A DNA stretch of 64,000 nucleotides from Tetzosporium hominis (GTDB taxonomy: Bacteria; Bacillota; Bacilli; Bacillales_A; Planococcaceae): assembly GCF_002265435.1 (NCBI RefSeq), contig NZ_NOKQ01000134.1:372001-436000 (forward strand), given 5' to 3'. Position 1 is the first letter of the stretch, and every line of letters starts with the position of its first letter. Shown here piece after piece: positions 36,631-44,701 of the stretch. The notes below the pieces were generated by a model, which searched no databases, was not told the DNA's origin, and was given only the letters and a program-made list of their open reading frames with translations. The position numbers were made by a program, and so were the translations under genes.

Positions 36631-37500
36631 TCAATCAAATGGTTTCTTATTTTCATCTAGGGTAAATCCTTCACCCATAACATCATGGACATCAACAATT
36701 GAGACAAATGCATGAGGGTCCACAGATGTAATAATATTCTTTAAGCGAACAATCTCATTTCGTCCTATGACGCAATACAGCATTTCACGCTTTGATTTTG
36801 TATAAAATCCATGTCCATCCAAAACCGTAACTCCTCGGTCCATCTCTTTGCCAATGCGCTCAGCTATAGCCGATTGGTGATCTGAAATAATAAATGCACC
36901 TCGAGCAGAATACGCTCCTTCTTGAACAAAGTCTATGACGCGAGCTCCTACAAATACAGCTACAAGTGTGTACATCATAGAACGCTCATCAAGGAAGGTC
37001 AACCAAGAAAGCAGAATGACTCCTGCGTCAAACAAGAACATCGTCTTTCCCATACTCCATCCAATATACTTATGTACTAAGCGAGCGATGATATCTACAC
37101 CGCCAGTTGTCCCGCCGTAACGGAAGATTATACCGAGACCCACACCGACAAATACTCCCGCAAAAAGTGAAGCTAAGAACAAATCATCTTTTAAGTAGAT
37201 TGTAATCTCATAGATCTGGAAAATCTTTAAAAATACAGAAACACTAATTGTCCCTATCAAAGTGTAAAGGAATACTTTGCGACCAAGCAATTTCCATCCG
37301 ATGATAAACATGGGAATGTTCAATAATAAGTTCATCAGCGCAACGTCCCAACCGAAGACGAAGTACAGAATCAAAGTGATACCTGAAAATCCACCTTCAC
37401 CCAGCTCATTTTGAATATTAAAATGAACAAATCCAAAGCTAAATATGGCAGCTCCCAGTATAATAAATAAGATATTTTTAATTTTTAGTCCTAACTTCAT
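36631..37500 (-). CDS. ypjC: YitT-family membrane protein YpjC
   Basis: 289 residues. The N-terminal two thirds hold five to six membrane helices of the YitT type (including YGGTTGGVDIIARLV, where small residues are conserved). A C-terminal cytoplasmic DUF2179 domain follows (about 220-280, MLYCVIGRNEIVRLKNII, DPHAFVSI). Possibly a transporter, function unproven. The ATG at 37500 is preferred: it gives MKLGLKIKN, has GGGGTGAG upstream and matches the B. subtilis length. Confidence 0.85.
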   Translation of the reverse strand: MKLGLKIKNILFIILGAAIFSFGFVHFNIQNELGEGGFSGITLILYFVFGWDVALMNLLLNIPMFIIGWKLLGRKVFLYTLIGTISVSVFLKIFQIYEITIYLKDDLFLASLFAGVFVGVGLGIIFRYGGTTGGVDIIARLVHKYIGWSMGKTMFLFDAGVILLSWLTFLDERSMMYTLVAVFVGARVIDFVQEGAYSARGAFIISDHQSAIAERIGKEMDRGVTVLDGHGFYTKSKREMLYCVIGRNEIVRLKNIITSVDPHAFVSIVDVHDVMGEGFTLDENKKPFD

Positions 37501-37541
37501 TCCACTCACCCCATCACTCATTATCATTCATTTAAAGAGCT

Positions 37542-37570
37542 TTGACAACAAGAGATTCTATAGCTACGAT
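37542..37570 (+). promoter_or_regulatory. Sigma-A promoter of the mazG-dapB-...-birA operon
   Basis: TTGACA and TACGAT spaced exactly 17 bp, 20 bp before the mazG-type gene. The consensus -35 suggests a strong promoter. Confidence 0.75.
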
Positions 37571-37590
37571 TAACGATAAGGAGTGGTAAA

Positions 37591-37923
37591 ATGGAACAGA
37601 AATCAATGAAAGACATGCAACAACAAGTCGATACATATATTGGGCAATTTAAAGAAGGCTATTTTCCTCCCATGGAGCTTTTGGCAAGACTTACTGAAGA
37701 GCTCGGGGAACTCTCTAGAGAAGTTCAACATCTCTATGGAATGAAAAAAAAGAAATCGACAGAAGCTGAAAAAGCTCTTGAAGAAGAGTTGGGAGATTTC
37801 TTGTTCGTATTGATTTGTTTCGCTAATGCAGAAAAAATTGACATGCAACAAGCTCTGGACCGAGTGATGACAAAATTTGAAACGCGTGATAAGGACCGCT
37901 GGACAAAAAAGGAGCTGGACTAG
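37591..37923 (+). CDS. ypjD: MazG-like nucleotide pyrophosphohydrolase YpjD
   Basis: 110-residue all-alpha NTP pyrophosphatase of the MazG superfamily. Metal-binding acidic clusters are EELGELSREVQ (about 35-45) and EEELGDFLFVL (about 69-79). Expected to hydrolyse non-canonical or excess nucleoside triphosphates. Head gene of the operon; dapB begins at the base after its stop. Confidence 0.9.
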   Translation: MEQKSMKDMQQQVDTYIGQFKEGYFPPMELLARLTEELGELSREVQHLYGMKKKKSTEAEKALEEELGDFLFVLICFANAEKIDMQQALDRVMTKFETRDKDRWTKKELD

Positions 37924-38691
37924 ATGATACGCATTGCACTCGCGGGACCGCGTGGTAAGATGGGAAAAGAGGCATTAGATTTTATTCGGAGCACAGCCGA
38001 CTTTGAATTGGTTGGATTACTTGATTCAAAAGAGACAGAAGAACTGCAAAATTACCCGGTGTATACATCGATTGAAGAGTTATTTGCAGCAACTAAGCCA
38101 GATGTGTTTGTCGATCTTACGACACCAGAGCTTGCTATGAAACATACAATGACTGCTCTTCAGAATGGGGTAAGACCGGTTGTCGGAACCACAGGGTTTA
38201 CCGAGCAGGACTTAAAGAATCTTGAGAACGAATGCTTAGAGAGGTCGCTTGGATGCATCATTGCACCGAACTTCTCGATTGGAGCAATTCTCATGATGAA
38301 GTTTGCAGAACAAGCAGCAAAATACATGGGCGATGTTGAGATCATCGAGATGCATCACGATCAAAAGCTCGATGCCCCATCAGGAACGGCTTTAAAGACA
38401 GCTGAATTGATTGGACGCCACCGAACTGTTCACAAGCAAGGCCATGTGGAAGAGCAAGAACTCTTACCCGGAGCACGCGGTGCAGACATCGAAGGGATGA
38501 AGCTACATAGCGTAAGACTTCCAGGACTCGTTGCACATCAACAAGTTTTATTTGGAGGCGAAGGTCAGTTACTGACATTGCGTCATGACTCGTTTTCAAG
38601 AGGTTCATTTATGCCTGGTGTCGCATTAAGTATTCGAGAAGTCTTAAAGCGAGACATGTGCATCTACGGTTTGGAAAATTTAATTGAGTAG
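37924..38691 (+). CDS. dapB: 4-hydroxy-tetrahydrodipicolinate reductase
   Basis: NAD(P)H-dependent step of lysine and diaminopimelate synthesis. 255 residues. Nucleotide motif [11 protein letters not shown] (7-17), VVGTTGF, and the catalytic signature [15 protein letters not shown] with His144-His145 and Lys148. In spore formers the product also feeds dipicolinate; here diaminopimelate for peptidoglycan is the relevant use. Confidence 0.96.
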   Translation: MIRIALAGPRGKMGKEALDFIRSTADFELVGLLDSKETEELQNYPVYTSIEELFAATKPDVFVDLTTPELAMKHTMTALQNGVRPVVGTTGFTEQDLKNLENECLERSLGCIIAPNFSIGAILMMKFAEQAAKYMGDVEIIEMHHDQKLDAPSGTALKTAELIGRHRTVHKQGHVEEQELLPGARGADIEGMKLHSVRLPGLVAHQQVLFGGEGQLLTLRHDSFSRGSFMPGVALSIREVLKRDMCIYGLENLIE

Positions 38692-38702
38692 GAGATGACA
38701 GT

Positions 38703-39110
38703 ATGCGAATCGCGTTGATTGCACACGACAAAAAGAAAGATGATTTAATTCAGTTTGTAACAGCTTATAAAAATACATTACTAAAGCACGACTTATATGC
38801 TACAGGAACTACAGGAGGTCGAATTGAGAGTGAAGTAGGCATCAACATCCACCGCTTCAAATCTGGTCCTCTTGGAGGGGATCAACAGATTGGTTCGGCG
38901 ATTGCTGATAACTTAATGGATATGGTCATCTTCTTCCGAGATCCTTTAACCGCTCAACCACACGAGCCCGATGTGACGGCACTGATTCGTCTATGCGACG
39001 TCTATCAAATTCCTTTAGCGACAAACATGGGAACTGCAGAAGTTCTGCTGAAAGGGATTGAAGAAGGATTCCTGGACTGGCGTCTATTGGAGGACCGCCG
39101 TGATCGATAA
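38703..39110 (+). CDS. mgsA: Methylglyoxal synthase
   Basis: Converts dihydroxyacetone phosphate to methylglyoxal and phosphate. 135 residues, normal length. TGTTGG and [12 protein letters not shown] form the phosphate-binding site, and the catalytic aspartate lies in [22 protein letters not shown] ribosome site. It overlaps bshA by 11 bp. Bacillithiol, whose synthesis starts with BshA, detoxifies methylglyoxal, so the pairing makes metabolic sense. Confidence 0.96.
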   Translation: MRIALIAHDKKKDDLIQFVTAYKNTLLKHDLYATGTTGGRIESEVGINIHRFKSGPLGGDQQIGSAIADNLMDMVIFFRDPLTAQPHEPDVTALIRLCDVYQIPLATNMGTAEVLLKGIEEGFLDWRLLEDRRDR

Positions 39111-40248
39111 AAAGAAAAAATTAAAAATTGGTATCACTTGCTATCCTACAGTTGGCGGATCAGGAATCATTGCCACAGAACTTGGGAAGCAGCTTGCGGA
39201 ACGAGGCCATGAAATTCATTTTATAACGTCTAGTATGCCCTTTCGATTGAAAGGGTTTTATCAATCAGTCACTTATCATGAAGTAGAAGTCAATAACTAC
39301 TCAGTCTTTCAATACGCTCCTTATGACATTGCACTGGCAAATAAGATTGCAGAAGTAATTGATGATGAGCAATTAGATGTGCTGCATATGCATTATGCCA
39401 TTCCTCACGCAGTTTGTGCTATTTTGGCACGAGATATGGCTAAGCGCAATGTAGGTATCGTCACCACTTTGCACGGTACGGACATTACCGTCTTAGGAGT
39501 GGATTCTTCTTTAAAAGGAGCAATCCGGTACGGAATTGAAAAGTCTGATGTAGTGACAGCTGTTTCGAATTCACTGGCCAAGCAGACAATGGAACTGATT
39601 GCTCCAGAGAAACAGATTGAAACAATCTATAACTTTATCGATACAGAAGATTATTACCCACAAGATGTTTCTCATTTGCGTAAAGTATTAGGAATTGCTC
39701 CTGAAGAAAAGGTTCTTCTTCACGTCTCAAATTTCCGCAAAGTCAAACGAGTGCAGGACATTGTAAAGACGTTCTCGTATGTACGCAAACAGATGCCATG
39801 TAAGCTCGTACTTGTAGGAGACGGTCCCGAGCGACATCCGATACTTGAACAAGCGAAAGGCACAGACTATGAGCAAGATATTCTTTTCCTAGGGAAACAA
39901 GAGAACGTTGCTGAACTGTATGCACTTGCAGATCTTTTCTTATTAATGTCTGAGAAAGAGTCTTTTGGTTTAGTCTTACTTGAAGCGATGGCTTGTGGTG
40001 TTCCATGTATTGGGACGGATATCGGGGGTATCCCTGAAGTCATCCGGCATGGAGAAAACGGGTTTATTGTACCTAGTGGGGCCGTAGAAAAAGCTGCTCT
40101 TCTCATTGTGGAACTGTTAAATAATCCAGAAATGTATGCTGCATTTCGTCAGCAAGCGCTTGAGACTGTCGAAAAAACATTCAACAATGAACAAATCATT
40201 ACGCAGTATGAAGACTTTTATTATCAGGTAGCCCCAAATGAAGACTAG
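39100..40248 (+). CDS. bshA: Bacillithiol synthase step 1, glycosyltransferase BshA
   Basis: GT4 family enzyme of 382 residues joining N-acetylglucosamine from UDP-GlcNAc to L-malate. N-terminal [19 protein letters not shown] binds malate and sugar; [12 protein letters not shown] and the C-terminal donor site [20 protein letters not shown] are typical of GT4. GTG start at 39100 after TTGGAGG, giving an 11-bp overlap with mgsA. The deacetylase gene bshB1 that separates the two in B. subtilis is missing here. Confidence 0.94.
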   Translation: MIDKKKKLKIGITCYPTVGGSGIIATELGKQLAERGHEIHFITSSMPFRLKGFYQSVTYHEVEVNNYSVFQYAPYDIALANKIAEVIDDEQLDVLHMHYAIPHAVCAILARDMAKRNVGIVTTLHGTDITVLGVDSSLKGAIRYGIEKSDVVTAVSNSLAKQTMELIAPEKQIETIYNFIDTEDYYPQDVSHLRKVLGIAPEEKVLLHVSNFRKVKRVQDIVKTFSYVRKQMPCKLVLVGDGPERHPILEQAKGTDYEQDILFLGKQENVAELYALADLFLLMSEKESFGLVLLEAMACGVPCIGTDIGGIPEVIRHGENGFIVPSGAVEKAALLIVELLNNPEMYAAFRQQALETVEKTFNNEQIITQYEDFYYQVAPNED

Positions 40249-41383
40249 ATGGCCGAATGCTTTTGCAGTGCTGTTGAAGCTTGAGCAAGCAGGGTATCAG
40301 GCATACGTAGTCGGTGGCGCGGTAAGAGACCATCTCCTCGGGTTGCCTATTAAAGATATCGATATCGCAACTGACGCTCCACCTGAAGAGGTAATGGGGT
40401 TGTTCACAAAGACTTTCGCTACAGGAATCGAACACGGTACCGTGACGGTTGTAGAAAACGGTGAAGCCATTGAAGTGACGACATTCCGTGTGGAATCTCA
40501 GTATGTGAATCATAGAAGACCTGAAGAAGTAACTTTTGTCCGAAACTTAAAAGATGACCTCGCGAGACGTGACTATACTATCAATGCTATGGCTCTGTCT
40601 TACAGAGATGAGCTGATCGATTGCTTCGGCGGACGTGAAGATTTACTAAATCAAAAGATTCGCGCAGTTGGGCTCGCAAAGGAACGCTTTGAAGAAGATG
40701 CACTGCGAATCTTAAGAGGTATCCGTCTTGCAGCGCAGCTGCGGTTTCAAATTGATGGAACTACATGGGAAGCCATGCTCGCGACGAGTCATTTGTTACA
40801 ACATATTGCAAAAGAGCGTATCAAACAAGAGGTAGGCCGAGTCTGGACATTTTCGAACCCAGAATATGCACTCAATTCATTACGAAATCCATGTTTTCAC
40901 AATGTTCTCCCAGGGAACTATCAAGTCCTCCCCGTAAAAGTTCAGCCATCTCTAACTGAACAACACGGATGGGCATGGTTTCACTATTTCCAAACCGCAC
41001 ACTATGAATTTCCCTATTCTAACGTAGAAAAGCGACTTCAAGCAGAAGTGAAGAAAGCAATGGTGAAGTTTCAAGAAGTGGGATGGACCTATGAGACTAT
41101 TCTAGATACCTCCGATGCGGCGCTTGAAGTCTGTTTTGAACTACTTGGGAGCACTACGAATTTCCAGTCACTGGACGCTATGAAACAATGGGTTACCAAA
41201 TCCCCTCTTCGATACTCCTCAGACTTAGAGGTATCTGGGAAACAATTGATGCAATTAGTGAAGCGACCACCTGGGCCGTGGATCAAAGAAGTGAACCTTG
41301 AACTTTCAAAAAGGATTCTGTATGGAGAACTTCAAAACGACTACTCAGAATTAGAAAAGTGGGTTAAAAAACATGTCCAATAA
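40238..41383 (+). CDS. cca: CCA-adding tRNA nucleotidyltransferase
   Basis: Class II tRNA nucleotidyltransferase, 381 residues. The catalytic head reads VGGAVRDHLLGLPIKDIDIATDA with the metal-binding DID; RRDYTINAMAL and EDALRILRGIRLAAQL are the neck motifs. No C-terminal HD phosphohydrolase. Adds or repairs the 3' CCA of tRNAs. It overlaps bshA and birA by 11 bp each. Confidence 0.96.
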   Translation: MKTRWPNAFAVLLKLEQAGYQAYVVGGAVRDHLLGLPIKDIDIATDAPPEEVMGLFTKTFATGIEHGTVTVVENGEAIEVTTFRVESQYVNHRRPEEVTFVRNLKDDLARRDYTINAMALSYRDELIDCFGGREDLLNQKIRAVGLAKERFEEDALRILRGIRLAAQLRFQIDGTTWEAMLATSHLLQHIAKERIKQEVGRVWTFSNPEYALNSLRNPCFHNVLPGNYQVLPVKVQPSLTEQHGWAWFHYFQTAHYEFPYSNVEKRLQAEVKKAMVKFQEVGWTYETILDTSDAALEVCFELLGSTTNFQSLDAMKQWVTKSPLRYSSDLEVSGKQLMQLVKRPPGPWIKEVNLELSKRILYGELQNDYSELEKWVKKHVQ

Positions 41384-42359
41384 GGCCAAGATTGTAACGA
41401 TTTTGCAACAAGCGACTGAACCGGTTTCTGGAGAACAACTAGCTGAGACAGTTGGCGTCTCTAGAACGATGATTTGGAAGTATGTGCAAAGTCTGATTGA
41501 AGAAGGATATCGCATTGAAGCGGTAAAAAAGAAAGGGTATGTGTTACAAGAGATGTCTTCTAAGATCACACAACATGCATTAGACGGTTATCTGAAGACG
41601 AACACGTTTGCTCGACATTTACATGCTCTTGATAGTTGTACCTCTACACAGAAAGTAGCCAATGAGTTGATTTTGAATGGACAAGCTCCACATGGTTTAC
41701 TCGTTGTAAGTGAGCTGCAAACCGAGGGGAAAGGGCGTTTGAACAGACCTTGGGCTTCTACAGAAGGGAAGGGGCTGTGGACCACTTGGGTTGTTAGACC
41801 GAACTTGTTGCCTCATGAAGCCCCTCCGATTACGTTAGTGGTTGCTTTAGCACTTGCAATTGCTATCGAACGCGTTACATCTGTAAAGGTAGATATTAAA
41901 TGGCCAAATGACTTGTTGATTGGTGGCTACAAGACGGCTGGTATTTTAACGGAACTTCAAGCGACTCCCGACAAAATCGAAGCGATATTAATAGGGATTG
42001 GAATTAATGTATTGCAAACAAAAGAAGACTTTGTAGATCCTTTAACATCTCGAGCAACTTCACTTCAATTAGCCAGTGAAAAACCTATCAACCGGACAGA
42101 GTTGCTCGCAGAGATTGCGGGCGAGCTGGAAAAAGCTATTGATAAGTACGAGCTTCAAGGCTTCCGCCCATTTATGAGTGAATGGGAAAAACGGTCTACC
42201 ATGATTGGCAAACAAGTAACAGCAACAACTGTGCGCGAAACTATTCAAGGAATTGCGTTAGGAATCAATGAACACGGAGCCCTTTTAGTCGATACGGGAG
42301 ACGGAGTCCGTGCTTTATTTTCAGGAGACGTTACATTGAGTGGAAAACTGGACAGTTGA
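41373..42359 (+). CDS. birA: Biotin-protein ligase / biotin repressor BirA
   Basis: 328 residues. N-terminal helix-turn-helix (about 1-60, VSGEQLAETVGVSRTMIWKYV) indicates the bifunctional repressor type; the ligase domain has the biotinyl-AMP loop GKGRLNRPWAS and the biotin site KWPNDLLIGGYKTAGILTE. The C-terminal SH3-like domain ends in FSGDVTL. It attaches biotin to carboxylases and represses biotin genes. The probable panB promoter lies in its last codons. Confidence 0.95.
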   Translation: MSNKAKIVTILQQATEPVSGEQLAETVGVSRTMIWKYVQSLIEEGYRIEAVKKKGYVLQEMSSKITQHALDGYLKTNTFARHLHALDSCTSTQKVANELILNGQAPHGLLVVSELQTEGKGRLNRPWASTEGKGLWTTWVVRPNLLPHEAPPITLVVALALAIAIERVTSVKVDIKWPNDLLIGGYKTAGILTELQATPDKIEAILIGIGINVLQTKEDFVDPLTSRATSLQLASEKPINRTELLAEIAGELEKAIDKYELQGFRPFMSEWEKRSTMIGKQVTATTVRETIQGIALGINEHGALLVDTGDGVRALFSGDVTLSGKLDS

Positions 42360-42376
42360 CGAGATTATGCTACACT
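42349..42376 (+). promoter_or_regulatory. Candidate promoter of panBCD
   Basis: TGGACA and TACACT spaced 16 bp, with an extended -10 (TGC). It overlaps the birA 3' end. Transcription would begin near 42383. Confidence 0.5.
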
Positions 42377-42382
42377 AAATTT

Positions 42383-42522
42383 GGACAGTATCTTTTGTAG
42401 AACTGTACCTGCTATTTTATAACTACAACCTACATGTACGCCTTGATCAGGTATCTGACAGGGACGGAAAAAACCATTTATGGACATTTTCTGCCCCTGC
42501 GTCTTCTCGCAGGGGCTTTCTT
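42383..42522 (+). promoter_or_regulatory. panB leader with attenuator-like terminator
   Basis: About 180 bp separate birA and panB and hold no gene. The leader contains TACCTG (42406-42411), able to pair with CAGGTA (42448-42453), a small TCAG/CTGA hairpin at 42447-42458, then GGGACGGAAAAAACC, then a strong terminator. A structured leader before pantothenate genes is known in Bacillus (the pan RNA motif), so this may be a member; I cannot verify that by eye. Confidence 0.45.
42493..42522 (+). terminator. Intrinsic terminator in the panB leader
   Basis: GCCCCTGCG pairs with CGCAGGGGC around TCTTCT, followed by TTTCTTTT. It stands between the probable panB promoter and panB itself, so it must be read through or regulated. 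Confidence 0.85.
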
Positions 42523-42561
42523 TTGGTTTTTTCCACCTTTCGCAAGATAGGAGGAGAAAAA

Positions 42562-43398
42562 ATGAAATCAACAACTGGGTTTCAAACGATGAAAAAGCAT
42601 GGGGAAAAAATCGTAATGGTGACAGCTTACGATTATCCTTCTGCCAAACTAGCACAGCAAGCGGAAGTGGATGTTATATTAGTCGGTGATTCTTTAGGAA
42701 TGGTCGTTCTGGGTTATGATTCTACAGTTCCGGTAACGGTAGCAGACATGATTCATCATGGAAAAGCTGCACGACGCGGAGCACCGAATACGTTCCTCAT
42801 CGTCGATATGCCTTTTGGTGTATGTCATCTTTCAACCGATAAGGCGCTTAGTTATGCAATCGACATCATGCAGCAGACAGGAGCACAAGCAGTCAAAATT
42901 GAAGGAGCGGGAGATATGCTTCCGCTTATAGAAAAACTGACGGCAGCTGGTATTCCTGTAGTTGCCCATTTAGGACTGACCCCTCAAACTGCCGGAGTGC
43001 TAGGTGGCTTTAAAGTTCAGGGGAAATCAGCACAACAAGCAAAACAAATTATCGAAGATGCAAAGAAAACAGAGGCTGCAGGAGCTTTCATGCTCGTCTT
43101 GGAGTGTATCCCGCACCAACTGACGGAACAAATCTCAAAAGCACTACGCATCCCTACAATTGGTATTGGAGCAGGGGCTGAATCAGATGGTCAAGTACTG
43201 GTTTTCCATGATCTGTTAGGATACGGAGTACATCATATGCCGAAGTTTGTAAAATCCTATGCATCCGTCTATCCACTAATGGAACAAGCTCTCGGACAGT
43301 ATGTTCAAGAAGTAAAAGACAAACAGTTCCCAGAAGAAAAGCATCAATTTGAAATGAAGACGGAAGAAAAGATTGCGCTATATGGAGGCACGACATGA
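42562..43398 (+). CDS. panB: 3-methyl-2-oxobutanoate hydroxymethyltransferase
   Basis: First committed step of pantothenate synthesis, making ketopantoate. 278 residues. Conserved [28 protein letters not shown] (metal and substrate binding) and [23 protein letters not shown] at 42562 after AGGAGGAG. It overlaps panC by 4 bases. Confidence 0.96.
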   Translation: MKSTTGFQTMKKHGEKIVMVTAYDYPSAKLAQQAEVDVILVGDSLGMVVLGYDSTVPVTVADMIHHGKAARRGAPNTFLIVDMPFGVCHLSTDKALSYAIDIMQQTGAQAVKIEGAGDMLPLIEKLTAAGIPVVAHLGLTPQTAGVLGGFKVQGKSAQQAKQIIEDAKKTEAAGAFMLVLECIPHQLTEQISKALRIPTIGIGAGAESDGQVLVFHDLLGYGVHHMPKFVKSYASVYPLMEQALGQYVQEVKDKQFPEEKHQFEMKTEEKIALYGGTT

Positions 43399-44255
43399 TC
43401 ATTTGTGAGACAAAGCAACAGCTTCGGGATTATAGAAAATCCTGCACTGGGAGTGTAGGATTTGTTCCAACTATGGGATTTTTACACGAAGGTCATGCAA
43501 AACTAATTGAGACGTCCGTTAAGCAGAACGACGTGACAATCTTGAGTATATTCGTTAATCCGACACAGTTTGGACCTAATGAAGATTTAGACCGCTATCC
43601 AAGAGATTTCGAGCGTGACCACAAGCTAGCAGAAACTTTAGGGGTGGACTGTATTTTCTACCCTTCAGTTGAAGAAATGTATGGAACTCCGAGCACGATA
43701 ACTTTTAACAGTGGCGAGATGGCCACTGTGCTCTGCGGAGCAAGTCGACCAGGGCATTTTGACGGCGTCCTACAAGTCGTGACTAAGTTATTTCATTTGG
43801 TACAACCAACACACGCTTACTTCGGTCAGAAGGATGCGCAACAACTCGCGTTAATCGAATCTTTAGTTGAAGCATATGACTTCCCACTAACTATCGTACG
43901 TGTTGCGACCATTCGTGAAAGCGATGGACTTGCTAAAAGTTCTCGGAACGTCTATCTCTCGAATCTTGAACGTGATCAGGCACCAAAAATTTATCAAGCA
44001 TTACTAGCTGGTAAAGAACTATTTAAAGAAGGGGCCTCAGTTGAAGAGACAGTTAATTTCGTTCACAAAGAGCTTGACAAGCTTACAGGCGCACGTGTTG
44101 ATTATGTAGACATGTTAAGCTATCCTCATTTAACGAAAACGGAACAGGCGAAGTTGTTTGTGTTGGCTGTTGCTGTCTTTTTTGAAAAAGCCCGTTTGAT
44201 CGACAATATTTTAATAGAAAGAGTGAACCCATATGCTACGAATGATGTTAAATAG
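43395..44255 (+). CDS. panC: Pantothenate synthetase
   Basis: Joins pantoate and beta-alanine using ATP. 286 residues. The nucleotide-binding [13 protein letters not shown] (HxGH-like), [18 protein letters not shown] and the KMSKS-like SSRNVYLS are present. Starts at the ATGA overlap with panB. Its last codons overlap panD by 23 bp. Confidence 0.96.
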   Translation: MIICETKQQLRDYRKSCTGSVGFVPTMGFLHEGHAKLIETSVKQNDVTILSIFVNPTQFGPNEDLDRYPRDFERDHKLAETLGVDCIFYPSVEEMYGTPSTITFNSGEMATVLCGASRPGHFDGVLQVVTKLFHLVQPTHAYFGQKDAQQLALIESLVEAYDFPLTIVRVATIRESDGLAKSSRNVYLSNLERDQAPKIYQALLAGKELFKEGASVEETVNFVHKELDKLTGARVDYVDMLSYPHLTKTEQAKLFVLAVAVFFEKARLIDNILIERVNPYATNDVK

Positions 44256-44616
44256 TAAAATTCACCGTGCTACGGTAACAGAAGCCGATTTAAATTACGT
44301 AGGCAGCATCACAATAGACCAAGACATTTTAGATGCTGTTGGTATGCTACCAAATGAAAAAGTACACATAGTGAACAATAACAATGGTGCGCGTTTTGAG
44401 ACGTATATTATCTCCGGAGCTCGCGGTAGTGGCGTTATTTGTGTAAACGGAGCTGCAGCTCGTTTAGTGCAAAAAGGAGATATAGTTATTATTCTTTCCT
44501 ATGTCTACATGATGAATGAAGAAGCAAAAGGGCATAAACCAACCGTTGCTTTGATGAATGAAGACAACTCGATTCGAGACTTGATTTCATATGAACCGGA
44601 AGCTACAGTTCTATAA
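44233..44616 (+). CDS. panD: Aspartate 1-decarboxylase
   Basis: Makes beta-alanine for pantothenate. 127 residues. The proenzyme cleaves itself between Gly24 and Ser25 in YVGSITID to create the pyruvoyl cofactor. [13 protein letters not shown] and [12 protein letters not shown] are conserved. The ATG at 44233 fits the family N-terminus (M-x-R-x-M) and has GAAAGAG upstream. Completes panBCD, followed by a terminator. Confidence 0.96.
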   Translation: MLRMMLNSKIHRATVTEADLNYVGSITIDQDILDAVGMLPNEKVHIVNNNNGARFETYIISGARGSGVICVNGAAARLVQKGDIVIILSYVYMMNEEAKGHKPTVALMNEDNSIRDLISYEPEATVL

Positions 44617-44625
44617 AATAGATTT

Positions 44626-44657
44626 AAACGTCGCATCACTCGTTGAGCGGCGTTTTT
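44626..44657 (+). terminator. Terminator after panD
   Basis: AAACGTCGC pairs with GCGGCGTTT (one G-U) around a 12-nt loop, followed by T residues. An extended -10 (TGTTACAAT, 44659-44667) for dinG overlaps its tail. Confidence 0.8.
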
Positions 44658-44701
44658 ATGTTACAATTTTACTGAATCTATAAGTACTGTGAGTGAATCC
44701 G

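Noticed and set aside
42356-42376. TTGACG followed by TACACT as the panB promoter
   Set aside because: The spacer would be only 9 bp; TGGACA 7 bp further upstream gives a usable 16-bp spacer.
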